From Cryobacterium lactosi (GTDB taxonomy: Bacteria > Actinomycetota > Actinomycetes > Actinomycetales > Microbacteriaceae), in NCBI RefSeq assembly GCF_004403945.1, contig NZ_SOHM01000022.1, positions 59,400-123,399 on the forward strand: a DNA stretch of 64,000 bases. Direction: 5' to 3'. The stretch's first letter is position 1; each line of letters starts with the position of its first letter. This document shows positions 50,250 to 58,092 of this stretch, piece by piece. The notes under the pieces were generated by a model that saw only the letters and a program-made list of their open reading frames with translations, was not told the origin of the DNA and searched no databases. The position numbers and the translations under genes are program-made.

Positions 50250-51033
50250 GGCCGGTCTCGGGCAGCAGCAGCGCCAGGGGCATGGTGGAGGGGTCATATC
50301 GATCCTTCTCGTGCGCCACGGGGAGAGTGCGGCGAACGTTGCGGCCACTGCGGCTGAGGCCGCCGCCGCCGAAGTGGTGGTGATGCCTCTGCGCGACGCG
50401 GATGTTCCGCTCACCGAGACCGGGACCGAGCAGGCACACGCCGTCCGTCGGTGGCTCGACGCCCAACCGGACCAGGCCTACCCGGACTCGGTGTGGGCGT
50501 CGCCCTATCTGCGGGCGGCGGAGACCGCCCGCATCGCGCTCGGGAGCCGGCCGAACGGTCCCCGCCAGGTTCACGACGAGAGGCTGCGCGACCGGGAACT
50601 CGGCATCCTCGACCTGCTGACCACCCGCGGAGTCCGGGCCCGGTTGCCGAGCGAGGCGGCCCGCCGCGACCGCCTGGGCAAGTTCTACTACCGCCCCCCT
50701 GGGGGCGAATCCTGGGCGGATGTGGCCCTGCGCCTGCGCTCGTTCTTGGCCGAACTCGACGCCGACAGCGTCGGTCCCTCGGCTCTGGTGGTGTCGCACG
50801 ACGCGGTGATCATGCTGTTCCGAATGATCGCGGAGGGGCTCACCGAGCCAGAGACCCTGCGCCTGGCGGGCACGGAGCCCCTGCTGAACGCCTCGATCAC
50901 CCGCCTGGTGCGGGACGACAGGCACTCGCCCTGGCGGGTGCACACCTATAACGACGTGTCCCATCTGGTCTCGGCTGGAGTCGGCGTCACCGCCCACACG
51001 TCAGCGAAGGATCCCCATGCCGCAGCCGAGTAG
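50233..51033 (+). CDS. Histidine phosphatase (phosphoglycerate mutase-like) family protein
   Basis: 266 residues. The RHG motif ILLVRHGESAANVAA (His near residue 29) and the second catalytic His in ALVVSHDAVIM (about residue 189) are intact, as are the two Arg sites (SPYLRAAETARI and ERLRDRELG). The start is uncertain: GTG 50233 and GTG 50239 are the only in-frame starts near, both inside the SDR gene. Broad-specificity phosphatase; substrate unknown. Its end overlaps the NAD(P)HX dehydratase gene by 17 nt. Confidence 0.87.
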   Translation: MAVASEAGLGQQQRQGHGGGVISILLVRHGESAANVAATAAEAAAAEVVVMPLRDADVPLTETGTEQAHAVRRWLDAQPDQAYPDSVWASPYLRAAETARIALGSRPNGPRQVHDERLRDRELGILDLLTTRGVRARLPSEAARRDRLGKFYYRPPGGESWADVALRLRSFLAELDADSVGPSALVVSHDAVIMLFRMIAEGLTEPETLRLAGTEPLLNASITRLVRDDRHSPWRVHTYNDVSHLVSAGVGVTAHTSAKDPHAAAE

Positions 51034-51895
51034 AGACCCCATCACCCTGACTCCGGGAGAGCTGCGAGCGTGGCCGCTTCCCTCCGGAGCAGACTCCAAG
51101 TACGCCAGGGGTCAGGTCATCGTGATCGGCGGCGCTCGCCTGGCACCGGGCGGCGCCCTCCTGGCCGGAACCGCGGCCCTGCGCGTCGGGGCCGGGCGGC
51201 TCACCATGGGCGTGGGGGAGTCGGTGGCCGTTCCGCTGGCCGTTGCCGTGCCGGAAGCCGGCGTGGTCGGGCTGGCCGAGACGCCCGCAGGCGCCGTGCG
51301 GGGTGACGAACTCGACAGGCTGGCCGGCGAACTCGCCGACGCCGATGCCGTCGTGCTCGGCAGTGGCCTCGACGACGCCGACCAGGCAGGGGTCATGGTG
51401 GCCGCGCTGCCCGCTCTACTGGGCTCGTCGACGTCGCTTCTGCTCGGCGCCTTCGCGCTCGGCGCCCTGCCGGGGCTGGGCGATGACTTCAGCCCTGCCG
51501 ACAAACTCGTCCTCACGCCCAATCCGGCGGAGGCGGCGATACTGCTCGGTCGCGAGATCGAGGACCTCGAGCGGGACCTGCTGAGCATCGCCGCCCGGTT
51601 CGGGGCAACGGTGAGCTGCCAGGGGGTGATCGCCGCACCTGACGGCCAGCGGTGGCTGGTGGGCACCGGCCAGGGTGGTCTGGGAACCTCGGGAAGCGGT
51701 GACGTGCTGGCCGGGGCCATCGGCGGGCTCCTCGCCCGCGGTGCCCCTCCCGAGCAAGCCGCGTGCTGGGGCACCTACCTGCACGCCGCCGCGGGAGAGC
51801 GGCTCAACGCGCGAGTGGGGCCGACGGGGTACCTGGCGCGAGAACTCCTGCCGGAGCTTCCCGTGCTCCTGGCCGAGTTGGGGCAGCGGGCCTGA
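51017..51895 (+). CDS. nnrD: ADP-dependent NAD(P)H-hydrate dehydratase
   Basis: 292 residues, ribokinase-like CARKD domain alone (no epimerase half). Diagnostic parts are KYARGQVIVIGGARLAPGGALLAGTAALRVGAGR, VLTPNPAEAAILLG and the nucleotide site GTGQGGLGTSGSGDVLAGAIGGLLARG, followed by GTYLHAAAGERL. It repairs hydrated NADH/NADPH using ADP or ATP. An AAGGA site precedes the ATG. Overlap with the phosphatase gene suggests an operon. Members are typically slightly shorter (about 280), so this is standard. Confidence 0.93.
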   Translation: MPQPSRDPITLTPGELRAWPLPSGADSKYARGQVIVIGGARLAPGGALLAGTAALRVGAGRLTMGVGESVAVPLAVAVPEAGVVGLAETPAGAVRGDELDRLAGELADADAVVLGSGLDDADQAGVMVAALPALLGSSTSLLLGAFALGALPGLGDDFSPADKLVLTPNPAEAAILLGREIEDLERDLLSIAARFGATVSCQGVIAAPDGQRWLVGTGQGGLGTSGSGDVLAGAIGGLLARGAPPEQAACWGTYLHAAAGERLNARVGPTGYLARELLPELPVLLAELGQRA

Positions 51896-51913
51896 GCGGT
51901 GCCGTCGACCCGG

Positions 51914-52972
51914 CTACCGGGGCGGCGGCGCGGTGCTGGCGCGCAGCACGAGGTGCGTGGGCACGATGGTGGTGCCGGGCACGGATGCGCCGGGCGAGTC
52001 GATCTGGCGCAGCAGCTTCTCAATGCAGAGCCGGCCCACCTGGCCGAAGTCCTGGTGCACGGTGGTCAGCGGCGGCCAGAAGGCATCCGCCTCGCGCATA
52101 TCGTCGAAGCCCACCACGCTGCAGGAGGCCGGCACCGAGCGGCCGGCCTCGTGCATGGCGCGCATCACGCCGAGGGCCATCTGGTCGTTCGAGGCGAAGA
52201 TCGCGGTCACCGCTGGGTCGGCGGCCAGCGCCACCCCGTGCACGTAGCCGCTCTGCGCGCTCCAGTCGCCCTCGAGCACGGGCGGCACCGGGGCGCCGGC
52301 CGCCTTGAGGGTGGCGCGCCAGGATGCCGTGCGGCGCCCGGCCGAGAACGACGACTCCGGTCCGGCGATGTGCCACACCGTCTTGTGCCCGAGGTCGAGC
52401 AGATGCTGGGTGGCCAGCCGGGCGCCCTCGGTCTGGTCGGTGTCGACCACCGTGTACCGGGCGCCGGCGTCGGAGTCGACGATCACCACGGGCAGCCCGG
52501 TCGGCACGGTCACGTCGATCCGGTCCAGGATGTGCGCTTCCATGATGATCACGATGCCGTCAACGGCCTGCTCGGCGAGCCGGTTCACGGCGCCGGCGAC
52601 AGCTCCCTGGGTGGGCAGCGCCACCGGGATCAGGGTGATCGAGTAGCCGGCCTGGGCGGAGGCGGTGGCCACGGCGTCGAGGGTGCGCATGTTGCCGAAG
52701 CTGGACAGGCCGAACATGATCACGCCGATGGTGCTGAACCGGCCGGACTTCAACGCCCGGGCGGCACTGTTGGGCCGGTAGCCGATCTCGTCCATAGCGG
52801 CGAGCACCCGGTCGCGGGTGAGGGTGTCCACGTTGCTGCGACCGTTCACCACCCGGGAGACGGTCTGCGACGAGACCCCGGCGAGCGCGGCGACATCCGC
52901 CATCGACGGCTGGCGTTGCGCGCGGGCCGGGGGAGCGGCCGGTGCGCCATCGGTCGGGCTGTTCGGTGCCAC
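51914..52972 (-). CDS. LacI-family repressor of the arabino-galactoside locus
   Basis: 352 residues. The GTG start is supported by GGGAGG upstream. Residues about 20-75 hold the helix-turn-helix and hinge (MADVAALAGVSSQTVSRVVNGRSNVDTLTRDRVLAAMDEIGYRPN), then FSTIGVIMFGL starts the sugar-binding domain. It is divergent from the permease operon; two palindromes with a common ATGTTTACGTAAACAT core lie in the gap, the first 36 bp from this gene, so autoregulation and control of the operon are both likely. The inducer is probably a galactoside or arabinoside judged by neighbours. Confidence 0.92.
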   Translation of the reverse strand: MAPNSPTDGAPAAPPARAQRQPSMADVAALAGVSSQTVSRVVNGRSNVDTLTRDRVLAAMDEIGYRPNSAARALKSGRFSTIGVIMFGLSSFGNMRTLDAVATASAQAGYSITLIPVALPTQGAVAGAVNRLAEQAVDGIVIIMEAHILDRIDVTVPTGLPVVIVDSDAGARYTVVDTDQTEGARLATQHLLDLGHKTVWHIAGPESSFSAGRRTASWRATLKAAGAPVPPVLEGDWSAQSGYVHGVALAADPAVTAIFASNDQMALGVMRAMHEAGRSVPASCSVVGFDDMREADAFWPPLTTVHQDFGQVGRLCIEKLLRQIDSPGASVPGTTIVPTHLVLRASTAPPPR

Positions 52973-53007
52973 GTGGCCCTCCCGGGTCCCAGAAAAAAGA
53001 TTTCAGG

Positions 53008-53023
53008 ATGTTTACGTAAACAT
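53008..53023. promoter_or_regulatory. LacI operator O1
   Basis: Perfect 16-bp palindrome ATGTTTACGTAAACAT. The same core occurs in O2, 35 bp away centre to centre, between the divergent lacI and permease genes. Confidence 0.88.
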
Positions 53024-53038
53024 GCTAGCGTGCTTACA

Positions 53039-53062
53039 CGTCATGTTTACGTAAACATGACG
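53039..53062. promoter_or_regulatory. LacI operator O2 (24-bp perfect palindrome)
   Basis: The half-site CGTCATGTTTAC is followed directly by its exact inverted complement, 53039-53062. Its inner 16 bp equal O1. It lies 50 bp before the first permease gene, so binding would block the operon promoter. A TAGCGT at 53026-53031 or TTACAC at 53034-53039 may be the -10 box. Confidence 0.9.
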
Positions 53063-53112
53063 CTGAAGATTAACCATCCATCGCTTCACACTACAGAGCC
53101 AGAGAAACAGGC

Positions 53113-54057
53113 ATGACGACGCTGTCAACACTCCCCCCTAGTGGCCAGACACGCAGTTCCCAAGCGCAGCCGAGGCCCCGCAAGCCGCACGTGCAAAAGC
53201 GCGACTGGACCGGCTGGAAGTTCGTCGGCCCGTTCATGATCGTCTTCGCCCTCGTGCTGATCGCCCCGGTGCTGTACTCGATCTACCTCAGCTTCTTCAA
53301 GGACCAGCTGGTCGGCGGCAACTCCTTCGTCGGCTTCGAGAACTACGGCCAGGCGCTCACCGACCCGAAGTTCTGGGAGTCGATGGGCCGGGTCACCCTG
53401 TTCTTCGTCGTGCAGGTGCCGATCATGCTCGGCATCGCGCTCTTCGCCGCCCTCGCCATCGACAGCGCGCGCCTGCACCTGTCCAGCTTCTTCCGCATCG
53501 CGATCTTCCTGCCCTACGCGGTGCCCGCCGTGGTCGCCACCCTCATGTGGGGCTTCATGTACGGCACCAAGTTCGGCCTAGTCGGCAACCTCAACGAGTT
53601 CTTCTCCATCGCGATCCCCAACCCGCTGGGCAACACCTGGGTGCTCGCCGCGATCGGCAACATCGTCACCTGGGAGTTCATCGGCTACAACATGATCCTG
53701 TTCTACGCCGCCCTCCGCGTGATCCCCACCGACCTCTACGAGGCCGCATCGCTCGACGGCGCCGGCGCGTTCCGCATCATCCGCAGCATCAAGATGCCGG
53801 CGCTGCGGCCCGCCATCGTCATCGGCGGCATATTCAGCGTGATCGGCAGCTTCCAGCTCTTCAACGAGCCGAGCATCCTGCAGTCGCTCGCGCCCAACAC
53901 CATCTCTACCTACTTCTCGCCGAACATGTACGCCTACAACCTGTCGTTCTCGGGTCAGCAGTACAACTACTCGGCCACCATCGCGATCATCGTCGGTCTC
54001 ATCACCGCCGTCATCGCCTACATCGTGCAGAACTCCGGTTCCAGGAAGGAGGCCTGA
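53113..54057 (+). CDS. Sugar ABC transporter permease (MalF/LacF type)
   Basis: 314 residues. A cytosolic N-terminus of about 35 residues precedes six helices, starting WKFVGPFMIVFALVLIAPVLYSIYLSF. The EAA loop is YEAASLDGAGAFRIIRSIKMPALRPAIV near residues 211-238, which docks the shared ATPase. The partner gene begins 1 bp after its stop. It forms one pore half of the importer for the oligosaccharides used by the GH51/GH42/GH35 enzymes downstream. The promoter region has two LacI operators. Confidence 0.92.
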   Translation: MTTLSTLPPSGQTRSSQAQPRPRKPHVQKRDWTGWKFVGPFMIVFALVLIAPVLYSIYLSFFKDQLVGGNSFVGFENYGQALTDPKFWESMGRVTLFFVVQVPIMLGIALFAALAIDSARLHLSSFFRIAIFLPYAVPAVVATLMWGFMYGTKFGLVGNLNEFFSIAIPNPLGNTWVLAAIGNIVTWEFIGYNMILFYAALRVIPTDLYEAASLDGAGAFRIIRSIKMPALRPAIVIGGIFSVIGSFQLFNEPSILQSLAPNTISTYFSPNMYAYNLSFSGQQYNYSATIAIIVGLITAVIAYIVQNSGSRKEA

Positions 54058-54058
54058 C

Positions 54059-55006
54059 ATGTCGACGACTGACCAGACCCAGACAACCGCCGAAAAGGCC
54101 AAGGCCCCGCGGATGTCCCGCTACACCAGCGAGAAGAAGGCCGGCAAGTCCAACCAGGGCCTGCACACCAAGAAGTCCATCATCCTTACCATCGTGATGG
54201 GCGCCCTGCTGATCTACAGCCTGCTGCCGCTGTTCTGGCTGTTCGTGAACTCCACCAAGACCCAGGCCGAGCTGCTCAACTCGTTCGGCCTCTGGTTCTC
54301 GGGTGACTTCGCCCTCTGGGACAACATCGTCGCCACCCTCACCTACAACGACGGCGTCTTCGTGCGCTGGTTCGGCAACACCGTTCTCTACGTGGTGGTC
54401 GGCGCCGGTGGCGCCACCTTCCTCGCAGCTCTGGGCGGCTACGGCCTGGCCAAGTTCAACTTCCCCGGCAAGAAGGCCGTCTTCGCGGTCGTGCTCGGCG
54501 CCGTCGCCATCCCTGGCACGGCCCTGGCGGTGCCGACCTTCCTGATGTTCAGCCAGATGGGCCTCACCAACACGCCGTGGGCGGTCATCCTGCCGTCGCT
54601 GATCAGCCCGTTCGGCCTGTACCTGATCTGGACCTACGCCATGGACGCGGTGCCAACCGAGGTGCTCGAAGCCGCGCGGATGGATGGCTCGGGCGAGTTC
54701 CGCACCTTCTTCACCATCTCGCTCAAGCTCCTGGCCCCCGGCCTCGTCACCGTGCTGCTGTTCACCCTCGTGGCCACCTGGAACAACTACTTCCTGCCCC
54801 TGATCATGCTCAGCGAACCCACCTGGTACCCGCTGACCGTGGGCCTGAAGCAGTGGAACATGCAGGCCCAGACCGTGGGCGGCGACGTCATCTACAACCT
54901 CGTCATCACCGGGTCGCTGCTCACGATCGTGCCGATCGTCGTGGCGTTCCTGTTCCTGCAGCGCTACTGGCAGTCCGGCCTCGCCGCCGGAAGCGTCAAG
55001 GCGTAG
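54059..55006 (+). CDS. Sugar ABC transporter permease (MalG/LacG type)
   Basis: 315 residues. Six helices, first one IILTIVMGALLIYSLLPLFWLFVNS. The EAA loop reads TEVLEAARMDGSGEFRTFFTISLKLLAPG near residues 199-227. The C-terminal FLFLQRYWQSGLAAGSVKA is the classical MalG-family end with the conserved GLxxGAVKG-like tail. It starts one base after the previous permease. Substrate inferred from neighbours. Confidence 0.92.
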   Translation: MSTTDQTQTTAEKAKAPRMSRYTSEKKAGKSNQGLHTKKSIILTIVMGALLIYSLLPLFWLFVNSTKTQAELLNSFGLWFSGDFALWDNIVATLTYNDGVFVRWFGNTVLYVVVGAGGATFLAALGGYGLAKFNFPGKKAVFAVVLGAVAIPGTALAVPTFLMFSQMGLTNTPWAVILPSLISPFGLYLIWTYAMDAVPTEVLEAARMDGSGEFRTFFTISLKLLAPGLVTVLLFTLVATWNNYFLPLIMLSEPTWYPLTVGLKQWNMQAQTVGGDVIYNLVITGSLLTIVPIVVAFLFLQRYWQSGLAAGSVKA

Positions 55007-55110
55007 CCCCCGAAACCCATCCACCGAGCCTTACCCGCAGCACCCTTACCCGCACCATCCGTCACCCGCAGCACCGAACATCCGTTTACAAGGAAGTGAA
55101 AGGCACCCCA

Positions 55111-56463
55111 ATGAAAGCACCACACAGCAACACGCGCCTGCGTCGCACCGCCCTCGCCGTCGCCACCGGACTCGCCCTGAGCGTCTCCCTCGCCGCCTGC
55201 TCCGCCGCAGACGGCGGCGGCGCCGAGACCGGCACCGCCGACGACATCGCCGCAGCACTGCAGGAGGAGACCACCCTCACCGTCTGGGCGTGGGCCCCGG
55301 CCGTGGAAGACATCGCCACCGCGTTCGAAAAGAAGTACCCCAAGATCACGGTCGACGTGGTCAACGCCGGCACCGGCAACGACCAGTACATCAAGCTGCA
55401 GAACGCGATCAAGGCCAAATCGGGCGCCCCCGACGTTGCCCAGATCGAGTACTACGCGCTGCCCCAGTTCGCACTGTCGGATGCCCTCGTCGACCTGAGC
55501 GACTTCGGTATGGACTCCCTCGAAGACCAGTACACCGCCAGCACCTGGGGTTCGGTGAACCTCGACGGCGGCGTCTACGCCCTCCCGCAGGACTCCGGCC
55601 CCATGGCCATGTTCTACAACAAGGCCGTCTTCGACCAGTACGGCCTCACCGTTCCCACCACCTGGGACGAGTACATCGCCACGGCCGAGCAGCTGCATGC
55701 AGCCAACCCCAACGCCTACATCACCAACGACACCGGCGACGCGGGCTTCGCCACCAGCATGATCTGGCAGGCCGGCGGCCAGCCGTTCACCACCACCGAC
55801 TCCACCGACGTGGCGCTCAACCTGCAGGACGAGGGGTCGAAGAAGTTCGCCGACACCTGGAACCAGCTCATCGAGAACGACCTCATCGCCCCGACCGCCA
55901 GCTGGAGCGACGAGTGGTACCGGGGCCTGGGCGACGGCACCATCGCCACGCTGAACATCGGCGCCTGGATGCCCGGCAACCTGGAATCCGGCGTGCCGGA
56001 AGCCGCCGGCAACTGGCGCGTGGCCCCCCTGCCCGTCTACGAAGCCGGCGACACCGCCAGCGCCGAGAACGGTGGCGGCGGCGACGCCGTGCTCGCCCAG
56101 AGCAAGAACAAGCTGGCCGCGGCCGGTTTTGTCGAGTTCATGAACTCCGGCGAAGGCACCCAGATCTCCATCGACGCTGGCGGATTCCCGTCCACCGTCG
56201 CCGACCTGGAGTCCGACGAGTTCCTCGGCTACGAGAGCGAGTACTTCGGCGGCCAGAAGATCAACGAGGTCCTGGTGCAGTCCGCCAGCGACGTCGTCGA
56301 GGGCTGGAGCTACCTGCCGTTCCAGGTCTACTCGAACAGCATCTTCTCCGACACCGTCGGCCAGTCCTACGCCAACAAGTCCGACCTCAACGGGGGCCTG
56401 ACCGATTGGCAGAAGGCCATCGCTGCCTACGGCAACGAGCAGGGCTTCACCGTCACCGAGTAG
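55111..56463 (+). CDS. Sugar-binding lipoprotein of the ABC importer
   Basis: 450 residues from ATG 55111 with AAAGG 7 nt upstream. A Sec signal peptide RLRRTALAVATGLALSVSLAAC ends with the lipidated Cys30. The mature part is a cluster-B sugar-binding fold (TLTVWAWAPAVEDIATAFEKKYPKITVDVV at the start, YALPQDSGPMAMFYNKAVFDQYGL in the hinge region). Located third in the operon instead of first. A hairpin between it and GH51 could protect its mRNA end and raise its level over the enzymes. Binds arabino- or galacto-oligosaccharides by context. Confidence 0.91.
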   Translation: MKAPHSNTRLRRTALAVATGLALSVSLAACSAADGGGAETGTADDIAAALQEETTLTVWAWAPAVEDIATAFEKKYPKITVDVVNAGTGNDQYIKLQNAIKAKSGAPDVAQIEYYALPQFALSDALVDLSDFGMDSLEDQYTASTWGSVNLDGGVYALPQDSGPMAMFYNKAVFDQYGLTVPTTWDEYIATAEQLHAANPNAYITNDTGDAGFATSMIWQAGGQPFTTTDSTDVALNLQDEGSKKFADTWNQLIENDLIAPTASWSDEWYRGLGDGTIATLNIGAWMPGNLESGVPEAAGNWRVAPLPVYEAGDTASAENGGGGDAVLAQSKNKLAAAGFVEFMNSGEGTQISIDAGGFPSTVADLESDEFLGYESEYFGGQKINEVLVQSASDVVEGWSYLPFQVYSNSIFSDTVGQSYANKSDLNGGLTDWQKAIAAYGNEQGFTVTE

Positions 56464-56493
56464 CGGCACGCTCCACCACTCGCACGACAACGT

Positions 56494-56530
56494 AAGCAGG
56501 GTGGGTCTGTTGACCAGGCCTACCCTGCTT
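56494..56530 (+). terminator. Stem-loop between binding-protein and enzyme genes (attenuator-like)
   Basis: Perfect 9-bp stem AAGCAGGGT (56494-56502) / ACCCTGCTT (56522-56530), 19-nt loop. No T run follows, so partial termination or mRNA end stabilisation is more likely than a full stop of transcription. Confidence 0.55.
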
Positions 56531-56559
56531 GTGTACTACGACCCCCAAAGGATCTCCCC

Positions 56560-58092
56560 GTGTTCCACGCCCGGCTCAGCATCACGCGCGACGACGTCGT
56601 TGCCCCCGTCTCCCCCCGGCTCTTCGGCTCGTTCGTCGAGCACATGGGCCGCTCGGTGTACACCGGCATCTACGAGCCCGGGCACCCCACCGCCACACCG
56701 GATGGCTTCCGCCAAGACGTGCTGGACCTCGTGCGTGAGCTGAACCCCAGCCTGATCCGCTACCCGGGCGGCAACTTCGTCTCCGGTTTCCGCTGGGAAG
56801 ACAGCGTCGGTCCCAAGCGTCCCACCCGGCTGGACCTGGCCTGGCACTCGGTGGAGACCAACGAAGTGGGCCTGCACGAGTTCGCCGACTGGGCCGAGAA
56901 GGCCGGCGTTGAGATCATGCAGGCCGTCAACCTGGGCACCAGGGGCATCGCGGATGCCGCGGCCCTGCTCGAATACTCCAACCACCCGGCCGGTACTGCG
57001 TTCAGCGACCAGCGCCAGGCCAACGGTCGTACCGAACCGTTCGGCATCCGTGTCTGGTGCCTCGGTAACGAGATGGACGGCCCCTGGCAGATCGGTCACA
57101 AGACCGCCGAGGAATACGGCCGTCTCGCCGCCGAGACCGCCCGGGTGATGAAGTGGGTCGACCCCACCATCGAACTCGTCGTCGCCGGCAGCTCCAACGC
57201 CGAGATGCCCACCTTCGGCAGCTGGGAACGCACCGTGCTCGAGCACACCCTCGAGCTCGTCGATCACATCTCGCTGCACGCCTACTACGAGGAGAAGCCC
57301 GGCGACCTGGGCAGCTTTCTCGCCTCCGGTGTGGGCCTGGACCGCTTCATCGGCGACGTCGCCCAGATCATCGACGAGGTCACCGTGGCGGCCGGCGTCG
57401 ACAGGTTCATCGGCATCAGCGTGGACGAATGGAACGTCTGGTACCAGACCCGGTTCAATGAGATCGACAAGGACCCCCTGTTCAGCGGCGAGTGGAACAC
57501 GCATCCGCGGCTGATCGAAGACGAGTACAACGTCAGCGACGCCGTCGTCGTCGGCTCCCTGCTGATCTCGCTGCTGCGCAACAGCGACCGCGTCACCATG
57601 GCCAACCTGGCCCAGCTGGTCAACGTGATCGCGCCCATCCGTTCCGAACCGAACGGCCCCGCCTGGCGCCAAACCACCTTCTTCCCCTTCGCCCTCACCG
57701 CCGGCGCCGCCCGCGGAGAGGTGCTGGCCGCGACCATCCATTCCGACAGCTACGAAACCGTTCAGCACGGCACCGTCGACCTGGTGGATGCCGCCGTGAC
57801 TGCTACCGACGAGGAGATCGTCTTGTTCCTGGTCAACCGCTCCTCCTCTGAGCCGCTCACCCTCGAGGTGGACCTGGCCGGAGCCCCCGCCGCCTCGGTG
57901 CTCTCGGCCGAGAGCCTGTTCGCGCCGGAGGGTGGTGACCGGTTCGCCACGAACGCGGTTGACCATCAGGACACGGTGCATCCGCGCCCGCTGACGGATG
58001 TGACGCTCACGGACGACGGCGCCGCCGCGACCGTGGTGCTGCCGGCTCTGTCCTGGTCGATCGTGCGCCTCGCCGCGAAGGCCGCAGCATGA
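56560..58092 (+). CDS. GH51 alpha-L-arabinofuranosidase
   Basis: 510 residues from GTG 56560, with AAGGA upstream. GH51 clan-A barrel with the acid/base in VWCLGNEMDGPW (Glu171) and the nucleophile in ISVDEWNVWYQ (Glu290). The N-terminal SPRLFGSFVEHMGRSVYTGIYEPGHP and RYPGGNFVSGFRWED blocks bind arabinofuranose. A beta-sandwich domain ends the protein. No signal peptide, so it removes arabinofuranosyl groups from imported oligosaccharides in the cytosol. Its stop overlaps the GH42 gene by 4 nt. Confidence 0.96.
   Translation: MFHARLSITRDDVVAPVSPRLFGSFVEHMGRSVYTGIYEPGHPTATPDGFRQDVLDLVRELNPSLIRYPGGNFVSGFRWEDSVGPKRPTRLDLAWHSVETNEVGLHEFADWAEKAGVEIMQAVNLGTRGIADAAALLEYSNHPAGTAFSDQRQANGRTEPFGIRVWCLGNEMDGPWQIGHKTAEEYGRLAAETARVMKWVDPTIELVVAGSSNAEMPTFGSWERTVLEHTLELVDHISLHAYYEEKPGDLGSFLASGVGLDRFIGDVAQIIDEVTVAAGVDRFIGISVDEWNVWYQTRFNEIDKDPLFSGEWNTHPRLIEDEYNVSDAVVVGSLLISLLRNSDRVTMANLAQLVNVIAPIRSEPNGPAWRQTTFFPFALTAGAARGEVLAATIHSDSYETVQHGTVDLVDAAVTATDEEIVLFLVNRSSSEPLTLEVDLAGAPAASVLSAESLFAPEGGDRFATNAVDHQDTVHPRPLTDVTLTDDGAAATVVLPALSWSIVRLAAKAAA

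Noticed and set aside
54964..56490. 508-residue antisense frame over the binding protein
   Set aside because: Val/Gly/Asp-rich shadow of a clear lipoprotein gene.
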